In this document: piece by piece, positions 24,012-36,841 of the stretch | Layout of the letters: every line of letters starts with the position of its first letter | Numbering within the stretch: position 1 is the first letter of the stretch | Source: Cryptomeria japonica | Taxonomy: Eukaryota > Streptophyta > Pinopsida > Cupressales > Cupressaceae | Length of the DNA stretch: 64,000 bases | Assembly (NCBI RefSeq): GCF_030272615.1 | Contig: NC_081411.1 | Coordinates: forward strand, 216,892,154 to 216,956,153 | Direction of reading: 5' to 3' | Notes under the pieces: generated by a model | What the model was told of the DNA's origin: nothing | What the model saw: only the letters and a program-made list of their open reading frames with translations | Databases searched by the model: none | Program-made: the position numbers and the translations under genes

Positions 24012-25514
24012 TGTTGGCATTATGTGAACCGGTATGAGGACATGATGACATTGTATGTTGTCATTGATGTCAATATGCTAAAGAAGAGAGAACCGGTATG
24101 TTACCAAGAACCGGTATAACATTGTGAACCGGTATAACATTGTGAACCGGTATATGTGCCAAAGTGAAGCGGTGTGTTTGTTCAAGGTGAACCGGCATGT
24201 GGTTATGGGAACCAGTACATGGAAGCTTTGAATGACTACCAGTTGGTAATCTCAACTTCAGGGTTTCCAGTTGAAGTGCTTCAAGCCTGTGTGACTCAAC
24301 CGATGACTTTGTGTGACGAGTTAGCATTGTAACGAAGAGCAGATCGTGTTGTCACATCAGCCTTGTGCACGTGAAGGATCTTGCATGAAGGAGATTGTTC
24401 CTATCTACCTCGGGAATGTGCGAAGTCTGTAATCGGTGAAAATGCATGATGGATTATCAGCCGCCATGAAAGCGGTGGAAAACAAATGATGGAGAACGTC
24501 TTGAGATTGGTTCAAGACTATTGCATTTAATGCAATATGCTCAACGGTCAGGATTGAACTGTTTGAATTGCTTAACCTAAACAGGTTTAGGGCTTAGGGT
24601 TTATGTTACCGACCTATCTATTTCCTATAAGGTCGATGTTGTGTTTCTTTCTAAGGTTGTTGGCAAAAGTTGTGTGTGTGTATCCAAGAGAAGAGATACG
24701 TGATTCTTGCCAGACCAGAGGAGAGAAGTGATACCTGCAGAGTGTAAGTGCAGAAGGTGAAGAGGAGCTAAAGCAGATCTGCATTGGCATTGAGTGTTGT
24801 TACCAGATCATTGTAATACCTGTTGATCTCTAACCACTTCAACAGTTGGGAAATCCCTTAACAGGGTAGCTTTAATCGGCTTACTATAAATCCTTTGACA
24901 GGGTGACTCAAAACCATTGAGTTCTTGAAATTCTCTAACAAGGTAACCTTTAAAAGGGTTTAACCCTTAACCAGGTATTCTAGCCATCCCTTAACCGGGT
25001 GATCCCTAACAGGATTGGTTCCTAACAGAACCTATTGTATCAGTCTTTAACCGGACAAGGCTCCTAACAGAGCGGACTTCTAAAAAGTTCAAAAATAGCT
25101 TGTGGGTATTCATCCCCACCGTGGTTTTTCCCAGTTGGGTTTCCACGTGAAAAATCTGTGTGTCATGTGTGGTGTTATTCATGTGATGGTTTAAGTGATT
25201 TGTGTCTGAAGGTAAATCATGTTGATCTAGCTGTTTATATATCTTTGATGATAGATTACCTGTTCATGCACTAGGGTGAAATGGAAATGAAGTATTAGAT
25301 TGTATGAAAAGATAAGTGTCAACCAATTTATGCTTATCTTAGTTATTCTGGGTTTTGTCGGTTGTACTCTGTTTAAGACCGATGTTATTGTTTGTCCGCC
25401 AAAGCACAGTGTTTGCTGACAAACCGATTTTAGGAATGTGTTTTTGTCTGTACTAATTCACACCTCCCCCTCTCAGTACCGGTTTGGTACTATCCGTTCA
25501 TCATTGAGTTATCA
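24012..25514 (+). repeat. 5' LTR of the copia element at 24-31 kb
   Basis: 1503 bp, starting TGTTGGCATT and ending GAGTTATCA directly before the primer site. Five copies of AACCGGTAT lie in its first 150 bases, and the 16-mer TTGTCATTGATGTCAA is at 24058-24073. The second half holds a run of ladder-like AACAGGGT/AACCGGGT phrases (about 24850-25080). Confidence 0.97.
25450..25479 (+). promoter_or_regulatory. LTR-end stem-loop, copia 5' LTR
   Basis: GTACTAA (25450-25456) faces TCAGTAC (25473-25479) across a C-rich loop. Six of seven pairs form; the one mismatch is G in the 3' LTR copy. The stem ends 35 bases before the LTR end. Confidence 0.6.
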
Positions 25515-25516
25515 AT

Positions 25517-25528
25517 TGGTATCAGAGC
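25517..25528 (+). other. Primer binding site, initiator-methionine tRNA
   Basis: TGGTATCAGAGC, complementary to the 3' end of plant initiator tRNA-Met, begins two bases after the 5' LTR. Minus-strand DNA synthesis would start here. Confidence 0.95.
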
Positions 25529-25585
25529 ATCCTCCAAGTCCTCTGTGTTATAAGCTTAACCGCTTGAGGAAAAGATCCCAGTCTA

Positions 25586-28500
25586 ATGATGAAGAGGGAA
25601 GGTCCAAAGTTCAATAGAGATAATTTCAGTATATGGAAAGACAAAATGAAGATATACATTAGAAGCATGGGTGCTCAACATTGGAGCTATGTTGAGAATG
25701 CTTATGTACTCTCACCGATGACCAAAAGAGAGAGATGCAAGAGAATGGGCAAGTCATGGAAGCCCTAATTAGTAGTTTATCTGACATTGAGTTTATTGAT
25801 GTCCAAGATAAAGTAAATCCCAAAGAAGTATGGGATACTCTTGAAAATATCTATGGCGGTGATGAGCATGTAAAACAAGCTAAGGAAGAAAGCCTTAGAG
25901 GGAAGTTTGAAGACATGCGGATGGTTGAAGGTGAGACCATTCAATAGTATGGAATAAGAATCAAAACTGTTGTCGGAGATATCAAGAGTGCAGGTGGTAA
26001 AATGGAAGATTCCACTGTGGTAAGCAAAGTTCTGAGATCCTTATTACCAGTCTATGCAATAAGGGTTGCTGCTATTCAAGAGTTGAGATCAATAGATAAG
26101 ACTAAGGTATCCCTAGACTCCATCATTGCAAAGTTGACAACCTATGAGCTCAATAGTTTTGATGGTAGTGTTCAAAAGACTGAATCAGCTTTTAAAGCTT
26201 CTACTATACCATCCAAAAAAGGAAAAGAAGCAAGCACCGGTGGTGAACGAAGATAGAGAAGAGTAATAGATGATGAGGAGATTCTAACGGAATTTGAAGC
26301 TCTTCTTGCTAGGAAACTTCCTAAAGGAACTAGTAAATACAAAGGTAAGCTCCCTTTGAAATGCTTTTCTTGTAACCGGATAGGACATATTGTTGTAAAC
26401 TGTCCTAATGGTGAAAACAAGGACAAACCGGAAAGGTTCAAGAAGTTCAAAGGAGGAAACTAGAGAAACTATTTTGTGGCAGTTGATGAAGGTGTCACAG
26501 ATGAGGAATCAGAAGATGAAGAAAATGAAGATATTGTGTTTGTTGTTGTCAAGGAAGATGTGTCAAACAAGAAGGCTCTTGTCTCCCACTTTGATAATTC
26601 CAATGAGTGGATTATTGACAGTGGTTGTTCTCACCATATGACTGGTGACCGGAGAAAGTTTCTATCCTTGGAAGAGTATGATGGTGGTGTGGTTCGCTTT
26701 GGTAATGATGCACCATGTATGGTCAAAGGCAAAGGGTCCATCTCTCTGAATGGAAAGAGTAGTGTTGACAATGTGTATTGTTTTGATGGTCTCAGACTCA
26801 ACCTTCTGAGTGTTGCCCAGCTGAATTATAGTGGTCTCACTCTGGAATTCAAGAATGGAGTGTGCAGAATCAAAGGAAAGAATGGTGAATTGGTGGCCAC
26901 CGGCATGCAGACCAAAGGTAACCTATCTTAGCTGAATGCAAATATAAGTACATGTCTTATGGCTAAATTTGATGATAGCTGGATATGGAATAGGAGACTC
27001 TGCCATGTAAACTTTGATAACATTGTGAAGGCCAGTAAGATCAAGGCAGTTAGAGGGTTGCCGGTATTGAGAAAACTGGAAAATACCTTGTGCATAGAGT
27101 GTCAACTGGGGAAAATGTCTTCCTCAACCTTTAAAGGTAAACCTTTCACTACTGACAATTTACTTGATCTCGTGCATACTGATTTGTGTGGTCCTATGAA
27201 AACTAGGAGTGTGCAGGGAGATAGGTACTTCATGATTCTCACGGATGACTGCTCAAGAATGATGTGGGTCACATTCTTGAAAGATAAGTCTGAAGCTTTT
27301 GGAAAGTTCAAAGCTTTCAAAGCATTAGTGGAGAAGGAAAGCGGTAAAAGGATCAAGTGCCTTAGAACTGATCAAGAAGGGGAATTCACTTCCGGTGAAT
27401 TCAACAAGTACTGTGAAGAACATGGCATCAAGAGGCAACTGTCTGCCCCCCAGAATCCACAACAGAATGGCCTAGCAGAGAGGAATAATCGGACTATGGT
27501 TGAAGCAACTAGAACTATGTTGATCCAAGGAAAGGTTGCTCACAACTTTTGGAGAGAAGCAATGAGCACTGCAGTCTACACAATGAACCGGGTACTCATC
27601 AAGAAAGGTAAGGATAAAAATCCTTATGAGTATTGGACTGGTAAGACACCTATGGTTAGCTACTTCAGAGTGTTTGGTAGCAAATGTTACATCAAGAGGA
27701 GTGAACACCAGAGCAAATTTGATGCGAAATGTGATGAGGGAATATTCCTAGGGTATTCCACCAAGAGAAAAGCTCTCAAGTGTTTCAATAATAGGACTCA
27801 GAGAATTATGGAAAGCATCAATGCAAGAGTTGATGAAACCTCTGAGAAAACTGAGGAAACTGATAGTGAGCAAGCAGTAAATGAACCAGTTGTAACCTTA
27901 TGGGAACAGGTTGCTAGTCAACCAAGTACCAGTAACAGTGTTCCTACACCGGTAGATGTAGATGCTAATACTGATGGAGATGAGGATGAAGAAGAAAAGC
28001 AAGAGGAATCTGTTAAGACCATTCCTCGGTATGTCAAGCTGAATCATGATCCTAAGTAGATCATAGGAGATAAGGATGCAGGAATCCTTACAAGAAGAAA
28101 GGTCAGAGAAAACTGATGTATGATCTCTGAATTTGAGCCTAAATCATTCAAAGAGGCACATAAAGATGAAGATTGGATCAAGGCAATGGAAGAGGAACTG
28201 GACCAGATAGAGAGAAATGGTACATGGTCTTTGGTACCTAGACCGGAGCATAAAAATGTCATCGGTACCAAATGGGTTTTCAGAAATAAGCTGAATGAGG
28301 ATGGCACAGTGATCAAAAACAAAGCCAGACTGGTGTGTAAAGGATATGCCCAAGAAGAAGGAGAAGACTATGGAGAAACCTTTGCTCCTGTAGCCAGATT
28401 GGAAGGAGTCTGTATGCTTCTTGCATATGCAGCTTTTAAAGGATTCAAAGTATATCAAATGGATGTAAAATCTGCATTCTTAAATGGTGTACTTGAAGAG

Positions 28501-29670
28501 GAGGTGTATATAGAGCAACCAGATGGTTTTGCCCTATCTGAAGACAGTGAAATGGTGTGTAGGCTACATAAAGCCTTATATGGTCTAAAGCAGGCACCTA
28601 GAGCATGGTATGAATGCCTGCACTCCCATCTTGTGAAGATTGGATTTGAGAGAACAAGCGAAGATAGCAATATCTACTTGAAGTCTGAAGGAGATCAGAT
28701 CCTGATCTGTGAGGTATTTGTTGATGACATTATCTTTGGTGGAGATGACAAGATGAGTCATGAGTTTGCAGATGAGATGAAGAAAGAGTTTGAGATGTCA
28801 CTCATAGGGGAGATTAAGTTCTTCATTGGACTGCAGATTCTGCAGATGAAAGATGGAATCTTTATCACTCAGTCCAAGTATGTCAAAGAGGTGTTGAAGA
28901 CCTTTGGCATGGAAGATAGCAAACTGGTTGGTACACCGATGGTGACTGGTTGTAAACTATCTAGAGAGGATGAATCAGCATTGGTTAATGAGAAGGAATA
29001 CTGATCAATGATTGGTAAGCTGCATTATGTAGTGCATAGCAAACCAGATATTGCACATGCAGTTGGCATTACTGCAAGGTTCTAGAAAAGTCCAAGAGAA
29101 TCCCACTTGGTTGTTGTCAAGTGGATTCTTAGGTATCTGAAAGGAACTATTGATTATGGATTGTCGTATCCATATAGCAAGGATTTCAACTTGAAAGTAT
29201 TCACAGATGCAGATTGGGCAGGTAATGTGGACGACCGGAAGAGCACAACTAGTGGTTCATTCTTTCTAGGTGGTAGACTGGTCTCATGGATGAGTAAGAA
29301 GCAGAGTTGTATCTCTCAGTCTACAACGGAAGCAGAGTATGTTGCAGCTTTCATGAACTGCACTCAGACAATTTGGATGAAGCATGTATTAAACGGCTTC
29401 AAAGTTCCTGTATCTGAACCGGTAAGTATATTTTGTGACAATACTAGTGCAATTAACATATCCAAGAATCCAGTTTTACATTCTAGAACCAAGCACTTTG
29501 AGCTTAGGTATCATTTCTTGAGGAAAAAGGTTCAAAATGAAGAGATTGCACTAGAACATGTTTCCAGTAAGGAGGAGTTAGCAGACATATTCACCAAGCC
29601 TCTCCCAAAGGCTACATTTATGTACTTAAGAGGTGAATTAGGGGTGTTGCCCCTTCATGAGGTGAACTAA
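25586..29670 (+). pseudogene. Ty1/copia gag-pol polyprotein, disabled
   Basis: Starts at ATG 25586 with the gag N-terminus (FNRDNFSIWKDKMK). A two-base slip in an AG run near 25730 changes phase, and the rest to 29670 is in one frame. In order: gag with a CCHC knuckle (CFSCNRIGH, about 26365); aspartic protease (WIIDSGCSHHMTGD, about 26610); integrase with the zinc-binding histidine/cysteine pairs and the acidic triad in HTDLCGP, RTDQEGEF and NGLAERNNR; reverse transcriptase with the catalytic pair in FVDDIIFGG (about 28719); RNase H with TDADWAG, TTEAEYVA and FCDNTSAI. Stops at 25945, 26254, 26461, 26929, 28057, near 28114, 29002 and near 29083 prevent translation. Nearly all fit C-to-T changes. 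The remaining sequence is well conserved, so the source family was recently active. Confidence 0.97.
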
Positions 29671-29902
29671 AGGTATATGCTCCACATCAGTCAGGTATTG
29701 CATAGTCAAAAAAAATTTTGGATTGATGTGTTGAAGGATGCTACTCCTCAGGGGGAGCAGCATAATGGAACAGGGAAGCATGTGCCTCCACTTTGGCATT
29801 GTTGTCAAAGGGGGAGAAGAAGTGAAGCAGAGAAGATATCTACATTAATTGGGGGAGAAGATGTGAAGCGGAGAGATATCTTTGTATATTGCCATCAATA
29901 CC

Positions 29903-29914
29903 AAAGGGGGAGAT
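29903..29914 (+). other. Polypurine tract
   Basis: AAAGGGGGAGAT abuts the 3' LTR and would prime plus-strand DNA synthesis. Similar tracts precede it at 29751, 29807 and 29851. Confidence 0.9.
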
Positions 29915-31439
29915 TGTTGGCATTATGTGAACCAGTATGAGGACTTGATGACATTGTATGTTGTCATTGATGTCAATATGTTGAAGAAGAGAGAACCGGT
30001 ATGTTACCAAGAACCGGTATATGTGAGAACCGATATAACATTGTGAACCGGTATATGTGCCAAAGTGAAGCGGTGTGTTTGTTCAAGGTGAACTAGCATG
30101 TGGTTATAGGAACCAGTACATGGAAGCTTTGTATGACTACCAGTTGGTAGTCTCAACTTCAAGGTTTCCGGTTGAAGTGCTTCAAGCCTATGTGACTCAA
30201 CCGGTGACTTTGTGTGATGAGTTAGCATTGTAACGAAGAACAGATCATGTTGCCACATCAGCCTTGTGCGCATGAAGGATCTTGCATGAAGGAGATTGTT
30301 CCTATCTACCTCGGGAATGTGCAAAGTCTATAAATGGTGAAAACGCGTGATAGGTTATCAACCGCCATGAAAGCGGTGGAAAACGAACGATGGAGAATGT
30401 CTTGAGATTTGTTCAAGACTGTTGCATTTAATGCAATGTGCTCAACGGTCAGGATTGAACCGCTTGAATTGCTTAACCTAAACAACTGTTTGAATTGCTT
30501 AACCTAAAGAGGTTTAGGGTTTAGGGTTTATGCTACTGACCTATCTATTTCCTATAAGGTCGATGTTGTGTTTCTTTCTAAGGTTGTTGGCAAAAGTTGT
30601 GTGTGTGTATCCAAGAGAAGAGATACGTGACTCTTGCCAGACTAGAGGAGAGAAGTGATACCTACAGAGTGTAAATGCAGAAGGTGAAGAGGAGCTAAAG
30701 CGGATCTGCATTGGCATTGAGTGTTGTTACCAGATCATTGTAATACTTGTTGATCTCTAACCACTTCAATAGTTGGGAAATCTCTTAACAGGGTAGCTTT
30801 AACCGGCTTATTGTAAATCCTTTGACAGGGTGACTCAAAACCATTGAGTTCTTGAAATCCTCTAACAAGGTAACCTTTAACAGGGTTTAACCCTTAACCA
30901 GGTATTCTAGCCATCCCTTAACCGGGCGATCCCTAACAAGATCGGTTCCTAACAGAACCTATTGTATCAATCTTTAACTGGAAAAGGCTCCTAACAGAGC
31001 GGACTTCTAAAGAGTTCAAAAACATCTTGTGGGTATTCATCCCCACCGTGGTTTTTCCCAGTTGGGTTTCCACGTGAAAAATCTATGTGTCATGTGTGGT
31101 GTTATTCATGTGATGGTTTAAGTGATTTTTGTCTGAAGGTAAATCATGTTGATCTAGCTGTTTATATATCTTTGATGATAGATTACCTGTTCATGCACTA
31201 GGGTGAAATGGAAATGAAGTATTAGATTGTATGAAAAGATAAGTGTCAACCGGTTTATGCTTGTCTTAGTTATTCTAGGTTTTGCCGGTTGTACTCTGTT
31301 TAAGACCGGTGTTACTATTTGTCTACCAAAGCACAGTGTCTGCTGACAAACCGGTTTTAGGAATGTGTTTTTATCTGTACTGATTCACCCCCCCCTCTCA
31401 GTATCGGTTTGGTACTATCCGTTCATCATTGAGTTATCA
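29915..31439 (+). repeat. 3' LTR of the copia element at 24-31 kb
   Basis: 1525 bp. Compared with the 5' LTR it has a small tandem duplication near 30467-30510 (TTGAATTGCTTAACCTAAA occurs twice) and one fewer AACCGGTAT block. The 16-mer TTGTCATTGATGTCAA is at 29961-29976. Confidence 0.97.
31377..31404 (+). promoter_or_regulatory. LTR-end stem-loop, copia 3' LTR
   Basis: GTACTGA (31377-31383) faces TCAGTAT (31398-31404). All seven positions can pair in RNA if one G-U is allowed, so the stem is kept although both arms differ from the 5' LTR copy. Confidence 0.6.
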
Positions 31440-31444
31440 ATTTA

Positions 31445-34400
31445 CTCTACATAATCATATCAAGAAACAAGAACCATAAATATTTGATATTTAACACAAC
31501 TATGACCACATGAGAATTACACCATTGTATCAACACACAGACAAGTTGTACTCTAATGTGTTTGGAAAATCAAGTCCCTACTTGATCATGAGAACATGGT
31601 TTCATTCTAGCTTCAATAATTAAATTTTTACATTCACACAATATAAATAAATGGAGGACAATATAATCTTCGTTCTATTTACATGGTTTACTTCTTTTGT
31701 AAATTTTCTACATAACAAGAATATAATAGATATTAACCAATCCTCATTCGTGTTATCCTATAAATTTGTTGCTACACACAATGTTTTCCTTTGATCTTAA
31801 CAAATAATATATCATTAGTATTAGAGCATAAATGATCAATCTTAGTTCACCAATTCTAAATGCACATAGCTAGGTCTTTGAAATATTATTTCTCACATTT
31901 CTAATGTAATCATCATAAGGATGCAAAGATAAGTTTTTTCAAAAATATTTCTACAAATAAATAATTATTCACACCTAGAGATAAAAAATGGCTAACTTGA
32001 TAAGAGACAATTGTAAGCTATCTACTTCTCTCATAGATTATAAATTCATTGTTCTTACTCTTGATGGATACATTAAAATAAAAGATTAAAAATTTGTAAT
32101 GTGCAAAGGAGACATTGAGATCTTGATGCTAAATGATGTTTCTTCATGCTCATTTCTATGATTATAAGCAAAGATAGGGGTAGAGTGTTCTAAAATATTC
32201 TTCCCTTACATGGGTTATCTTACAATAATGTGTCTCAATTTTTGGTCAAAATGAGACATTGAAATCAATATTTTAAAAATAAATTTTCACTTTTGTCAAC
32301 TAGTAACTAAAGTGTTAATAATTTGAAGATGGTATGAACTAGCATTTTTTATATTTCATGTGAAGTTTTTAAATATATATTTAAAAAAAAAAAATTATTA
32401 AAAATGTGAAATTTTTTGTGTTATTTTTAGTAACTCATTTTTATAGTTAAGTGCTTCCATCTTAGGCTCTCCTCCAAGTATGGAGTTTGGGTGTAACATA
32501 TTATTTTTGAAGACCCAAGTTTGATTGTTTGTCTTTGCTATTATAAAGTGTGTCACACTAGTCTTAAGTGGCCTAGAAATGAGAATTGTCATCTTCCTTG
32601 GAAGAAAAAAGATCAAGTGGTTGTTGATCATAGTAATGATGAGAATGCACTAAAGATTGAAATTAGAGGGAAAGCCCCTATTGAATCTAACAAGATAGAC
32701 ACTCCTTCAAGATTGAATGGTATATCTAGAATTCTTGTCAAGGAAAAGATATTAGAGTTGGAAAACTTGTGCATTATGAAGCAAAAAAAATTGGAGCAAT
32801 TCTGGTTTTAAACCAACCTGACTATGGGTTGGTTTTTAGTATGACTTAATTGCTTTTGTTGAACTTTCATCGTTTCTTTTGATTGTCATAGTTGATTTTA
32901 TAATGCTTGATTGCTTAATATTTCTCTTTATACAAGAATTAGGGCCTTTTTGAAATCCCTTCTTTTATTATCAAAAGCAATATGCTTAAAATATGACATG
33001 TATTTCATAGCACATTTTTTTTTACAGAAAAGATAAAGTTATAAATTGTTAAACATATATTAGTAACATAAATATCTATTGCAAACATTATTTTTCATAA
33101 TTTTTGTTGCATATTTTATTAATTATTAAATTTGATGTGAGATTAATTATATTTTAGATATAATTGTATTCCATAATAGATAACTTCTATATATTATAGC
33201 CAAGTTAACCTCTTTTTTTGAAAAAACATAAATACAGAATGGGTAGTTTTTTTTTTTAATCTGGTTTTTATTTTTCTATTTTCCCAATTGTGTGGAATAG
33301 AGACCTTGATTTTTGAAAAAAAGTTCAATGAGAAGAAGAAAATAAGTATACTTTGATAGATGGTGTTAATTAGCATTTTTTTGTCTAGTTCAATTATGTC
33401 ACCACATGATCACTACCTAAGATAATTTTGAGGATTGAATGAGGAATCTTAATCATGATAAGGGGAGGTTGGGAGCTAGAGTTTGTTTTTAAATCTATTA
33501 TTGCCTCTTTTCAAAGAATATAAAGTAGATAATATTAAACTTTCTTTGTCCACACATGTATATTGTTGGATAAGTATAATTTTATGGCAATATAAAGTGA
33601 TGCCAACCCAACAAATTGAAGAAAAAATTAAGAAAAAAACATATTATTAGAAGAAATTGATCAATAAAATAAAACAAGTTACGAGAAGGAACATCTATAT
33701 TATTCTATTTCTATTTTAAATGGTCACGCATCACACTAACACGAGCCAAAAGATAAAACATGAATATTTGTTCATGCTTCGACGATGTCCATTCATCACA
33801 TTTAACTAATTTATATATGTTAGATTCATGTATATCAAATTTTGATTATTTTAATTTTGTTAAGAGTTCTAATAATGAAGATTATTAGTGTTAAAGATGA
33901 AAATGTGAATCATAATAATGAAAACAATGTAATGCAAGATCTAAATTCACATTCACACAATCACTCAATAAAGTCTAAGATCTATGATAAAATCTTGAAT
34001 GATAAGCAATAATACCATAGAAAAGACTTATTGATAAATACTTGGATGCTTGATATAGATTTGCTCTTAGAATTTGTAGCAAAACTTTGATATCATCATG
34101 ATATTATGAAGACTTGATGCTTGATAAAGGATTCTTGGTAATGATAGTGCTAGCTCTTGATAATGATAATGCTTGATAGATGCTTGATAATGATAGTGCT
34201 AGTTCTTGATAACAATTAATTGATGATAGTGTAGGTGCTCAAAAGTGCCAACTCTAGGGAGAAATAAATGAGTGGAGGTGTTATTTATATGCCTCACATA
34301 ACATTTGATTAATGGTGGAGATTAATTAGAAAGATCAATGGATGAGAAATTTTGAGAGGGATTGATGAGGTGGAATGATAAGATAGAATATAAATGAATA

Positions 34401-36030
34401 GAGGAAATAAATAAAATATTAATATTATTTATTTGAGATGGAAAAATTAAATAAATTATTAAAATTTATTTAATTTGACAATTGTTAGCTGATTAAACAC
34501 TTTTTTAAAATTATTTAATTATAAAGATCCAAAAGATTATTTATAAGTCATTAGCTTTATCTCTAGGACATGATAGTCCTACAATCTACTTTGTAGACAA
34601 TTAGTTTAGGGATTTTTATATGATGTTTGTTTTTATTTTTTAGGGTAGTTGGTTTGTTTTGCTCAATCTTGGGGATTTTCTTTTGATAGAATATTTGAAT
34701 AAAGGGGTAAAATGGTGAATCTGCAAGGTGATTTGTTCTAAAGTATTCCCTTGACATATGATGATTATTATTCAAGTTTTTAGTTTCAAATGTTAGCGCT
34801 AATTTGCATGTGTCTACCCTTATGAGACGTAATCTTTTCTTTTTTTAATGTACCTCTTTAAATATTTTTTAAAACCTTATACATATTTCTTGAGTTTTTG
34901 GGATTTATTGTTACAACTGAGTATTGGATAAATATTCTAAAAGTATACCTTTATTGTCATTGTGATTTCTAACTTAGCAACAAGCTTTATTTTTTTGAGT
35001 CGAGATAGCTTCTCAAATGTGGAATGAAAAAATATCACAAAAGACTAAAGAAAGATAAAAACATAAAATAAAAAATAAAGAATATCAAAAAAAATCAACT
35101 AAGAGCTATAGATGCCTAATTGACAATAGAAAAATAACAAGTATAATCATAAAGGCAAACTCATCATGAATATATATGCTAGAGAATAATATCTAAGTAT
35201 TTCATAAGATTAGACCCATTATCCATGTACCTCAATACTTTTTTTGTAATGGAAAGTGTTTTCATGTTCTAAGAAATGTAACAAATTCTCACACATATTA
35301 GGTAAATAGGATTGTGGACAATATTGATGTATAGTCTATAAAACTAAAGATTCTAAATTTTAGATTTTTTTCATATTATAAATTATTACAAGCTTTTTCC
35401 CACTAGATTCACCAATTTTTTTTGTGCCTCACATACATGTCCCATTTTAATTTTGAAAAAATGTGAACCCCTTTCTTTTTATTTTGTCTTCAAATAGGTT
35501 GTGTTCCACTAGTCAATATTTATTTCCCTTTTAAGTTAGTTAGGAGAATGTGTTGATATTTAATTTAGCCAACAATGGATGTCTCCAAAGAAAAATGACT
35601 TCTTTTTTCCATTTCTTAAATGTGTGTGTAAAATAGAATAAAACAAAAACTTTTCAGTTTATTCTAATAGTAATAAATAGACACTAGAGTTGAGAGTAAA
35701 ACAATACGAGACTACATACAATAAGATACAAATCTAGAAATGCAACACTTGCTAATATATATTTGATTGATAGAAATAAGTGAAACAAAGCAATTAGATA
35801 CACTTGTAGATAAAAATCACTTGAAAATTAAGTATAATTTAGCAATTAAATTTTAGATTAAAAATTGGGTTAATGTCATAACCTAAACACCAAGGGGTGG
35901 CCTCCACTTAGACTAGCAATTAGTTAGAATTTTAAAATAATTTTTAATAGAATATTGACAAATAATTTTATGGACAACTATTAGGAAATGTGGAAAAGAG
36001 TAGGATAAAATATAAATATGTTGTTGATCT
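31445..36030. other. AT-rich intergenic sequence
   Basis: No gene recognised in 4.6 kb. A short repeat (AATGATAGTGCTAGYTCTTGATAA) occurs at about 34141 and 34189. The stretch 33890-34500 ends in AT-rich inverted blocks (AAATAAATTATT / AATTTATTTAATTTGACAATT) like those near the end of the solo LTR at 49.8 kb and may be another decayed LTR of that type. The frame at 32521-32811 is charged but not recognisable. Confidence 0.45.
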
Positions 36031-36047
36031 AACATATCAAAAGATAA

Positions 36048-36841
36048 ATCCCTAAGAGACCCCTCCTCCTCGCACGACACAAAAAACTCCACTTCGACTG
36101 TTAAAATGCCCCTGGCCCAGCACAATCCGACCCCTCATTCTGTGAGGTCCACCCAGATTTCTGAAAGCCCTGCTTCCTCCAAGAGTTCAGAGCCAGCCAA
36201 TTTCCCCTCCCCGACCTTCAGGATTGAAAAAATGTTGGTCGTTGAAGAGGCCAACAACGTGAAGGAAGAGGATTCCAACCTGGCAGAGCTTGAGAAAAAA
36301 ATAGAGGCCCTCTCTAACAATGTGCAGGTGATCACAAGCAGACTAGAGGCGCTGGAGTCCAAGATGCATGATGTGTCCAAGTTTGCTCTGAACATTACGA
36401 GATGCTCGGCTACTACGCTGTTCCTATTGCAGGAAAGCACAGCCAAAGGGAAAGGCAAGGAGGATGACGACTACCAAGGCCTGTTCAAGTTCCTCACTAA
36501 GGAATGGGCTAGAAAACTGCTCCCTAAGAAGAGCCAAGCGAAAAAGAAATAACTTTCTGCATGTGGAGGAGTTTTTTGTCGATGCTGTGTAGTTACTGGT
36601 TGGATAAGCCTTGTTTAGAGTGTTGCTTATATTTTGCTATTTATGGCCCTGTGTGGCATATGAGTTATACTCTAACTAGTAGTATTTTATCGCTCTTAAA
36701 CTCTCATAGTATGGTTTTTGTTTTTGATAGAGGTAAAAGGCTGCTTCTTTGCTGATTTTATGCGGACAATGGTTCTACCACTGTTCTCTTAATTGTACCT
36801 ATGGGTCAGCCCCCTCATTTTTGGCTACTTTTATTATGAAA
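36048..36841 (+). mobile_element. Compact non-LTR retroposon with a single intact ORF
   Basis: The insertion lies between perfect 17-bp direct repeats, AACATATCAAAAGATAA, at 36031-36047 and 36842-36858. It comprises a 58-base leader, a 148-codon ORF and a 3' untranslated part of about 290 bases ending TTTTATTATGA, with only a few A residues at the junction. This is the signature of target-primed retrotransposition of an RNA, by LINE machinery supplied in trans. It could be a retrocopied host mRNA (processed retrogene) or a family of short LINE-dependent elements. The absence of a long A tail favours the latter. It is noticeably richer in G+C than its surroundings. Confidence 0.8.
36106..36552 (+). 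CDS. Intact 148-residue coiled-coil protein of the compact retroposon
   Basis: ATG at 36106 is the first ATG of the insertion, and the stop is at 36550-36552. The protein has a serine/proline-rich N-terminus (residues about 1-40), a heptad-like acidic segment (about 55-90, with LAELEKKIEALS and LEALESKM) predicted by eye to form a coiled coil, and a lysine-rich C-terminus (KKSQAKKK). I do not recognise the family. A coiled coil plus basic tail is what small nucleic-acid-binding ORF1-like proteins have, but it has no zinc knuckle and no RRM that I can see. Unlike every other element frame in the window it has no stop or frameshift. The perfect target duplications also indicate a recent insertion. 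No promoter is evident in the short leader. Confidence 0.6.
   Translation: MPLAQHNPTPHSVRSTQISESPASSKSSEPANFPSPTFRIEKMLVVEEANNVKEEDSNLAELEKKIEALSNNVQVITSRLEALESKMHDVSKFALNITRCSATTLFLLQESTAKGKGKEDDDYQGLFKFLTKEWARKLLPKKSQAKKK

Larger units (their letters stand above)
24012..31439 (+). mobile_element. Complete Ty1/copia LTR retrotransposon, inactivated
   Basis: The element begins TGTTGG and is bounded by a perfect 5-bp target duplication, ATTTA, at 24007-24011 and 31440-31444. It has two LTRs of about 1.5 kb, a primer site for initiator-methionine tRNA, a gag-pol frame in the Ty1/copia order (gag, protease, integrase, reverse transcriptase, RNase H) and a purine tract next to the 3' LTR. The first 107 bases of the two LTRs differ at four positions by eye, so the insertion is moderately young compared with the copia element at 46-54 kb. 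All coding functions are broken by stops and one frameshift. Confidence 0.97.

Noticed and set aside
32521-32811. 96-codon charged open frame
   Set aside because: Opens at TTG rather than ATG, with no family recognised and no neighbouring element or exon signals. It may be a fragment of a lost gene, but I cannot support that.
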